In this document: positions 57,443 through 64,000 of the stretch, piece by piece
Layout of the letters: each line of letters starts with the position of its first letter
How positions within the stretch are numbered: the first letter of the stretch is position 1
Assembly (NCBI GenBank): GCA_030549495.1
Contig: JAUIRK010000858.1
Location: 652,622-716,621, forward strand
From: Nectonema munidae
Taxonomy: Eukaryota; Nematomorpha; Nectonematoida; Nectonematidae
DNA length: 64,000 bases
Reading direction: 5' to 3'
Position numbers and translations under genes: made by a program
Notes under the pieces: model-generated
Told to the model about the DNA's origin: nothing
The model's database searches: none
Seen by the model: the letters and a program-made list of their open reading frames with translations, nothing else

Positions 57443-59296
57443 ATATCTAAATAAATTCTTAAAAACATGGCGTCAACGATATAAATAAAAGAAGAAATTA
57501 ACTAGGGCTTGTGATCGGAAAGAACAAGAAACCAACTTCGACTTCATACCATCAATTTATATCCGTTTCTAGTGATAATGATTATTATTTATTAAAGATT
57601 ATCCAGTAATACCATATATATATATATATACTGCAATTTCGGTTTAGAAATTGGATTCGTTCTTTTGGAGACATTGCATTTCGAAAATGATTCGCCTCTT
57701 TTTGAATGATTTTATATAAGTTGGTAGAGATGGCGATTTTATTGCGGGTAACTAGGCATTCATTGACTTTGAAACGGGTTAAATGTGTTGGTGAATCTAA
57801 GTAGTTTTTTTCTATTTTAATTGATGAAAATTATCAACAACAATCTATTGCTACTATATGTAGAACACTTTTATTCTAAAATCTAAATAGGAATGTGTGC
57901 TGCTCAAGAATACCTCTCAATAAAGTTAATAGAGTAGAAGAAATAGCCTATTAAACTTATGCCTGAAAGTTGAATATTTCGTTTAACCCTTTTCATTTTG
58001 TCCCGCTAAATCCTTGGTATACTTCACTGAGATCCATCTCAAAATTGTTGCCCACCACTGAATTACTGTATGAGAGTGATTTTTATTCTCTTATTTTTCA
58101 ATTTAAGAGACAACACTATTACAACAAATGTGCAATTATAATCTTTAGATCTCTGCAAAGTCGACTTAATTTTATTTTGTCATCGATTCCAGGACCCCCA
58201 ACATTCAGAAATACTTGATTGGAATCAATAAAAGCCCTTCCTTTTTTTTTAAAGAAATGCAAGATATCTTTTTTCTATAATCAAATTAGCTATGAGTAAA
58301 AACAAAAACACGTAAAGCAGGAAATTAAGATGACGTTGTAAAAAAGCCAATTTTTTGCGTAGGCCGGCCAATGAGAGGTGATTATAGCCTAGGTTTGTCA
58401 ATTAGCGAGTTCGTTGCAAAGGACTTTAATAAATACACATTATTTAGATTAGGAAAATTGGAAGCCGGAAATCTAGTTCCTATAGTGTTCGTTCAAAGCT
58501 ATTGCGATTCAAGTATATAGAGGTGAGTGAATATATGATAGCAAAAGAATAAATATTGGGAGCTTTAGTCATAGAAATCATACTTATAATAATCAATCAA
58601 ATGAAAATTTATCTAAAAATGTCTAAATGCTGATCTTATTTTACTCTTGAATTAATTTTTGATATCAATAGACAAAAATAGCTATAAAGTGAAGTTGCAC
58701 TCAAAGTAGAATGTAGCATAGTTCTAATTAGGCATAAGTATAAATAAAACTATAATGCAAACCCAGTTCTATAAGAAATGAAGTCGTAGTCAGAGACGAG
58801 GTTTTTTATTCCTACTTCATAGCCCTGATAATAATAATTATATTAGAGATGATCAAAATCATCTTTATATTGAAAATATGTATATGAAAAGATTTATTAA
58901 TTTCTGCAACAACTTTAGCTTTCATTTCTTAAATGTGTAATCCTTCATACAAAACATGAGGGATTTTGTCCTGTTGGAATGAGTACTGTGATATACATTT
59001 TTTCCATGACAAAGTTATTTCAAATTAAGATATATTCCAGAAAAGTTGGATGGAATACTAAATTCTAGGTACGGAAAAGCAAGTTGGAATTAGTTTTATC
59101 CAGAAAAGAATTATTTAAGATTTGAAAGAATATTGAGTAAATAAGCGAAACTTATATTAAAAATATCCTACATACATGATAATGTTGAAAAATAAATAGA
59201 AGTAAACGCATTCAACGATGTGAAAATAATTTAGATATATGATGCTTGTGAATAGCAAGCCAAATGTATATATAAGATTTAGATAAGAAAGAATAC
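57443..59296. other. NOG1 intron; (TA)n at about 57617 and a repeat scrap at 58785
   Basis: GAAGTCGTAGTCAGAG and CTACTTCATAGCCCTG at 58785-58830 resemble the repeat at 505-612. A CCAAT word in GGCCGGCCAATGAGAGG at about 58363 was noted but not interpreted. No coding sequence was recognised. Confidence 0.45.
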
Positions 59297-59406
59297 TTTT
59301 CTGCAACTTGTTTCAGATTTTGAGTGTCTTCATCATCACTCGATGAATCTGCATAAAATCCAGCTTCATCTCTTAATCCTTCTTCTTTCAACAACATCTC
59401 AAACTT
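59297..59406 (-). CDS. GTPBP4: NOG1 exon, acidic region
   Basis: The acceptor is AAATACAG (59408-59407). The exon reads KFEMLLKEEGLRDEAGFY, then ADSSSDDEDTQNLKQVAE plus two bases. In human NOG1 the same place has [20 protein letters not shown] followed by an acidic SESEDEE run, so order and character agree. The donor is GTATTC at 59296. Length 110, phase 0 to phase 2, which fits both neighbours (the exon at 61115 ends in a full codon; the exon at 57260 supplies one base). The intron upstream (59407-61114) holds a SINE. Confidence 0.92.
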
Positions 59407-60622
59407 CTGTATTTATAAAAAAATAATACGATAAAGTAGTTTAGATATTCATTTATATTTAAAATTTTCTATCATTATTTTTTTAGATATTACTCGTTGT
59501 AGGATTCGCCTAGATTTTATCCAACGAATTTCCTTCATTGCTAAATTTAGCAAAATTATTTTTTAAATGATATTCATCTCTATAAAAGCCACCAAAAATG
59601 GGTTCGATGACAAAATCCACGCTAAAAATATGACTAGAATTAAAACAATTTTTTTATAAACTTACTGTTAATTTTTTTTAATACTTTTGCTCAATAAATT
59701 ATTCCTAATTACCTTTCAAGGATTATAAAAAGGAAATAATGCTAAACTTAATGTTACTCCTATTAACGTCAATTTACAGTAGGTTTCATAAAACTCTTAA
59801 CGATTGTATAAAAATTAACTTTATTAATCAATTATTTTTAATCAATAACAGTTATCAATTAAACAAGTACCTATTAGTTATTTAAATCAAGCAAGCAAAA
59901 TATAAAACACTTTGTAGAAAGAGATTTTGTTGGCACATCTAGGAATTTGATATAAAAGTCACATTTGTACATTCATTTTAAGAGACAACTCTATTAGAAC
60001 AAATACCACCATTAAAATCTTTAGACTAGGGGTGCACAAGGTAGAAACTTAGAAATAAGAATGGGTAATCAGCATTCATTTTTAAGGATGGGAAAGAGGG
60101 AGAAGGTAAATAAGTAAATAAGCATAAAATCATAAATATAAAATTAGTTTAATATTTAAGATTGTAGGAAAAGAAATTTTAAAAAATGGAGTCTCTGATT
60201 AAAAAGGCTTTCAGAAAGAAAGGAAAACGTTAAATATTTTGGCGAATGTAAAAACGCATAAATAAACTTTGAAACAAATAATAAAAAATATTTGTATAAA
60301 TTGCATGTTCACTAATGGCGCAGCCAGAAATATTTGAACAAGTAACGATAGGAAGACAAGTGATAACATATTCAGTTTTAAAAACATGTTCTGAAATCAT
60401 ATGTAACATAAGTAAATTGATCAAGCAATTAAAAATATAAAAGAATTAATTCTTGAAATCCAGTATAATATTTTGCTACTTTTTCAAACTCAAAAATGTT
60501 CTTCAATATTTTAAATAGTTTTTTTCAACTAGCATTTGATTATAAAGTACAACTTTATTTTCTATTATCCCATAAAAAATTTTATCTTACAAGGGGGGAA
60601 TGTCGAAGTGCCGCCTTGTATA
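59407..60622. other. NOG1 intron, AT-rich
   Basis: No coding sequence was recognised. The minus-strand frame at 60424-60230 has no motif. Confidence 0.5.
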
Positions 60623-60775
60623 GGGGCGTGAGTAGGGTTGGTTAGATGCTGGATTCGATAACTCAAGGTCTTGGGTTCGATTCCGCATGAAGCCTGCTTT
60701 CCTCATAGTTCGATACAAGCGGCGCTATTGTGCCTTCTCGATGAAAACACCCCGGGTACCTTTACCTTTACCACA
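60623..60775 (+). repeat. tRNA-derived SINE, family A, in NOG1 intron
   Basis: GGGGCGTGAGTAGGGTTGG (A-box region), B box GGTTCGATTCC, then CCTCATAGTTCGATACAAGC and ATGAAAACACCCCGGG; it ends in a TTTACC repeat. It is antisense to NOG1 and close in sequence to the copy at 46404. Confidence 0.87.
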
Positions 60776-61114
60776 ATACCACCATATCCTTATGAAGAAC
60801 GATTGTGTTTTTGATATACTCAAATGAAGTACTCGGGATTCAGAAAGCGAAGAATTATATCACGAAGAGTCATTATTTCCTTTGAAATAACGGGAATATA
60901 TTAATCGATGATTAATGGAGTTTGATAAGGGAATCGACGTGTTGTATATATTTTCAAAGCGAAATAAAAGTAAAACATTTGAAGATAAATTGTAATCAAG
61001 TATTGAGATTAGCAGTACGGAATGAATAAATAATTCCACCATAGAAGCATTGCAGTAAACACCTGCTGGCCAGTACATTAAAAATTTATAGAGGAAATAA
61101 ATGTATTTTAGGAC

Positions 61115-61267
61115 CTCATCTAAATCAGGATCCAAGAAGTCTGCAATATTTTTGCCATTAATCAATTCGGGTATAGAATCAAACTTTTCTTCACCATTTT
61201 CCAAGTCATAGTGCTTCTTCAAGTCCAAAATGTAATCGTCTCCCAACTCTATTTCAAGCTCTCTTTC
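61115..61267 (-). CDS. GTPBP4: NOG1 exon with [13 protein letters not shown] motif
   Basis: The acceptor TTTAG (61269-61268) follows a T-rich tract. The exon reads [20 protein letters not shown], then EKFDSIPELINGKNIADFLD and PDLDE; the donor GTCCTA follows GAG at 61115. Human NOG1 has [23 protein letters not shown]...IPEIWEGHNIADYIDP, an unmistakable match. Length 153, phase 0 to 0. This is the most conserved part of NOG1 in this window and fixes the identity of the gene. Confidence 0.96.
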
Positions 61268-61909
61268 CTAAACAAAGCAAAAAAAATATAATTTAAAATC
61301 TTAATTCAATATTACAAGAAATATAATAATAGGCCTTTCTTCCTAACATCTTTTAACATAAAAAAACATGCACCAATTAACATCCAATAAATTTTAAAAT
61401 GCAAGTTTGTCTTATTTTGATAATGTGGATTTTAAAATATTTTAAAATTTGCTACACAAATAAGAGTAAATTTTGAATAAATTAAAAACGCTATGCGTAC
61501 TCTACACTAAGTACCATAATCATGACGTTGAATAAAATCCGCCATTTTATGAGCAAACACGGACTAAGGAAAATATCAATGCATGTGTATCAGATTTAAA
61601 CGTTACCATGAACATTTATTATAAAAAACGATATTACATAATTTGAAAAAAGGAAGGTTTTATTTTTCTCTAAAAAGTGGTGAGCCTCCACAACTTTTGC
61701 AGCTTTTTAAGTAGAAAACATATTTATTTGGTTTTGCTCTATGTGAGGAAAATTTGAAACTTTCAATCCAGATCTGTATCTGATGAAATAGAGATCAGGG
61801 TAAATTTTTTCTCTACAACTATTTTTCCAGCGATGGATATACTTTCTCAGTTCAAATAAAAATTTTCTTTTTTTGAACTGATAGATTACACTAATAACGA
61901 AATAGTGTA
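61268..61909. other. NOG1 intron, no feature
   Basis: AT-rich; the minus-strand frame at 61952-61707 runs into a MITE and has no motif. Confidence 0.5.
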
Positions 61910-61917
61910 ACCTAGGG

Positions 61918-62214
61918 CAGCGTTTTTCAAACTGTGGGTCCCGACCCTTCATTGGGTCGCGTGAAAAATAAAATGGGTCGTGACAAAAAAATAAAGGAAA
62001 TCAAGAGAGAGCAAAGTGAAGAAAATCAAAAAGTATTAATATTTTAATAAATGAAACAATGTGCAGATCATAAAAAATACCTATATAAATTGTCGGTGCT
62101 GAATAAATGAACGTAGTGATCAGAGTTTGTCTTTTTACACCTAAGCATTATGGGTCGCGATGCAAACTGTGCTTCTTGCTATGGGTCGCAGTAAAAAAAG
62201 TTTGAAAAACGCTG
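61918..62214. mobile_element. hAT-type MITE (297 bp) in NOG1 intron
   Basis: It starts CAGCGTTTTTCAAACTG and ends in AGTTTGAAAAACGCTG. The 8-bp flanks are ACCTAGGG (61910-61917) and ACCTAGTG (62215-62222), one mismatch, a hAT-length duplication. Internal words GGGTCGCG and TGGGTCGC recur in both orientations. Non-coding. Confidence 0.88.
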
Positions 62215-62322
62215 ACCTAGTGGCTAACAACTACAACATCAAAGTAATTGCGCACTTATGATTAAAAAGTTAATCCTGAAAAAATGTTTAGCTCATCTTT
62301 TTAAAAAATCAATGTAACACAT

Positions 62323-62440
62323 TTTAACCAGTTGTGGATCAGAATTTTTAAGACTAATCGTCTGCTTTCTTTTTAAATGGACCTTTATTCATTTGAAGCA
62401 GACAATTTTCATTTTTGGTACATTGGTGTCACAATGATCC
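62323..62440. mobile_element. Possible third, very diverged TTAA-type MITE
   Basis: TTAACCAGTTGTGGATCAG at the left, then GACTAATCGTCTGC, GAAGCAGACAATTTTC and TTGGTACATTGGTGTCAC align in order with the copy at 57314. The ends are poor. Confidence 0.4.
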
Positions 62441-62927
62441 TCAAAGGATCAATTTTTAGAATCAGATACTAAATCAAAAATCCGATTCAATATTACACAA
62501 ATAAAGATAAAATAAAACTAATCACCTTCATTACACTCATCAATATTCAACAGTTTATTGTTTTTATTTTTTCACACAAAAATAAATAATAAATTAAGTT
62601 GATTTTATAATATTTTCATTTGAAAAGAAAACCAATACTGAAATAGTGGATAAATAAAATTGCATTTGAAAAAATTGGAAATGATAATTTTCAGGTTGAA
62701 AAGATTTTCCTTTCTTCGATTTTAAGTCATGATGGAAAATGTTTTTGTAATTTGCATCACACAGTAATTAACAGAGAAATACTGGTGGAAAAGGGTAGGA
62801 ACGAAGATTAGAAAAAAAGGGAGTAGTCATCCCTGCCTGCATGTAAGTAGAGAAATAATTCTATAAAGATGGAGAATAAAAGTGAATATTTTACGAGTTT
62901 ATGCTTTGTAGACTGCTTTTCATTAAC
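62441..62927. other. NOG1 intron, nothing else recognised
   Basis: AT-rich intron sequence; no coding or repeat motif seen. Confidence 0.5.
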
Positions 62928-62981
62928 CTCAGTCTTTTTCTTCCTCTCGAGTACAGCTTCAGGAATGTATGCAGGACGTAA
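62928..62981 (-). CDS. GTPBP4: NOG1 exon, 18 codons (LRPAYIPEAVLERKKKTE)
   Basis: The acceptor CTTTTTAG (62983-62982) and donor GAG|GTTAAT (62928/62927) enclose exactly 18 codons. The peptide corresponds to RPPFIPEGVVARRKRMETE in human NOG1, which directly precedes the RERDLELE segment, here found in the next exon. Phase 0 at both ends. Upstream exons with the GTPase domain (G1-G5) are not in 62982-64000, so the gene continues beyond the right edge. Confidence 0.93.
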
Positions 62982-64000
62982 CTAAAAAGAAATACGCGTA
63001 AATGAGTATATTTACGCAGTCGAAGCAATCATATTAATTGAACAAATGTTTATTAAAAAATAACTCTTTGAAAAAACTCGCCTCAACTGGGAGTCGAGCC
63101 AAAGTGCTTTCAATCAGTGTGATACACTACGAAGTCTTGATTTCATTGGATTATTCTGTACGAACTCAACGAATGTTTCTACACCGCCGTATGATCATGT
63201 TGTGGTGTGTGATGTTAATTAAACTAAAAATTAACAACTTATTTTCCTAGTTTATGATAAAGTCGGTTTTAAGCAAATTACTGTTATATCAAATCATTTC
63301 CCATTTAATTGCTTAACAGCGTTTTATTAAATGCGTAAAAATAGGTTATATCGAATTTCGAGATTGGTGTGATAAAAGTAATACAAAATAAACCTTTTAT
63401 TTAATATATATTAACACGCTTTGTGTAATTGAAGTTGACGGCAAGGTTTTAACAATTAACTTCGAGTGATCAAGTAAGTGGAGAAAAGATTTGGAAATGT
63501 AAAAGGTGAAGCGATGCTTGAAGGTTCGAATTATGTACTACAGAGATATAGAGAACTAAATCAAACGTTTTGAGGTAGAGACTTTAAATGTAATATTTAA
63601 AATTTTTAAAGTGTTACCCTTCCGTATAACGCCAAAACTTCGTTGTCTTTAAAAGTTGGTTATACCACGATTATACTGTATATGAGCAATGTATCCTTTA
63701 GAAGGAGCCCCCCCGCGCATTTTACTTTAAGTTTTTTTAATATAAGCCCCAAAAAATCGAGCACACTCCCGAACTATTTTACCTATATTCATCACTGATA
63801 TATATACGTATTCTACTGGTTACGCTTGATCATTTTCAGGTATTCTCTTGGAAATTATTTATAGAACGTTACGAGGGATTGATCTTAGAAACTACGTTAT
63901 ATCTAGGAATATGTGTGAATATAACTGCTAGATGCTTAGCAGGACAACAAAACAAAATTAATGGGTTTTTAGGGAGGTGCATTTTTGATATATATATATA
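62982..64000. other. NOG1 intron up to the window edge
   Basis: No coding motif. A tRNA-like scrap (minus strand, GGCTCGACTCCCAG near 63091) may be a decayed SINE. The window ends in a short (TA)n. Confidence 0.45.

Noticed and set aside
57314-57778. A 465-bp TTAA element ending at GGGTTAA (57776-57782)
   Set aside because: The inverse partner of the left end is at 57429-57442, and the size then matches the 131-bp family; the outer GGGTTAA shares only a few bases.
57970-58218. 82-residue open frame as a gene
   Set aside because: No motif, intronic, AT-rich composition.
58350-58540. Promoter and first exon on the plus strand (CCAAT word, later AG|GTGAGT)
   Set aside because: No downstream coding exon or TATA context; it lies in a NOG1 intron. 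Too little support.
63078-63145. tRNA gene on the minus strand
   Set aside because: Only a B-box-like GGCTCGACTCC and a CGTAGTGTA word; no cloverleaf. Probably a decayed SINE.

Overview
The window is nuclear DNA from an AT-rich, transposon-dense animal genome. It contains spliced eukaryotic genes with GT-AG introns, pogo/Tigger, hAT, piggyBac and PIF/Harbinger DNA transposons, several LINEs and tRNA-derived SINEs. The mixture suggests an arthropod; a caligid copepod (sea louse) would fit, but that is a hunch from composition and repeat style. I saw no LTR retroelement, retrovirus or Polinton.

Two host genes can be read, both on the minus strand and both only partly inside the window. (1) POLR2J/RPB11, an RNA polymerase II subunit: exon 1 (5630-5682) and exon 2 (5480-5569). 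The rest is not in the window. (2) NOG1/GTPBP4, the nucleolar 60S-assembly GTPase: its C-terminal part in six exons between 62981 and 53700. The GTPase domain lies beyond the right edge. Five of the six exons join with matching phase; one junction is ambiguous. Most of the NOG1 introns in the window carry transposon insertions.

Layout. 1-5.4 kb: inverted hAT end, then a hAT (ZBED5-like) relic interrupted by a piggyBac, itself hit by two 161-162 bp Harbinger-type MITEs. 5.48-5.68 kb: RPB11 exons. 5.7-11.5 kb: LINE RT relic, minus-strand Tigger relic, decayed LINE. 12.35-14.4 kb: minus-strand ZMYM1-like hAT relic whose 5' end is inverted relative to the window start. 15.03-17.56 kb: 2.5-kb element with inverted arms of 42-bp minisatellite, carrying two SINEs. 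17.69-19.30 kb: N-terminally deleted Tigger with clean ends. 19.55-23.5 kb: nearly intact two-ORF LINE (minus). 23.8-25.78 kb: RTE-type LINE (minus). 25.79-45.95 kb: about 20 kb of 31-bp minisatellite organised into roughly 6.085-kb superunits, with one TTAA-type MITE inside. 46.88-51.84 kb: 4960-bp TTAA-bounded element whose inverted arms are tandem arrays of about 150 bp. 53.7-63.0 kb: NOG1 exons, with a piggyBac relic, a long hairpin, MITEs and a SINE in introns.

The host genes are housekeeping and show no functional link to the repeats. The most unusual structures are the TTAA element with satellite arms, the higher-order 31-bp satellite, and the minisatellite-armed element at 15-17.6 kb. 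All claims come from reading the sequence by eye; family names rest on recognised motifs, not on searches.
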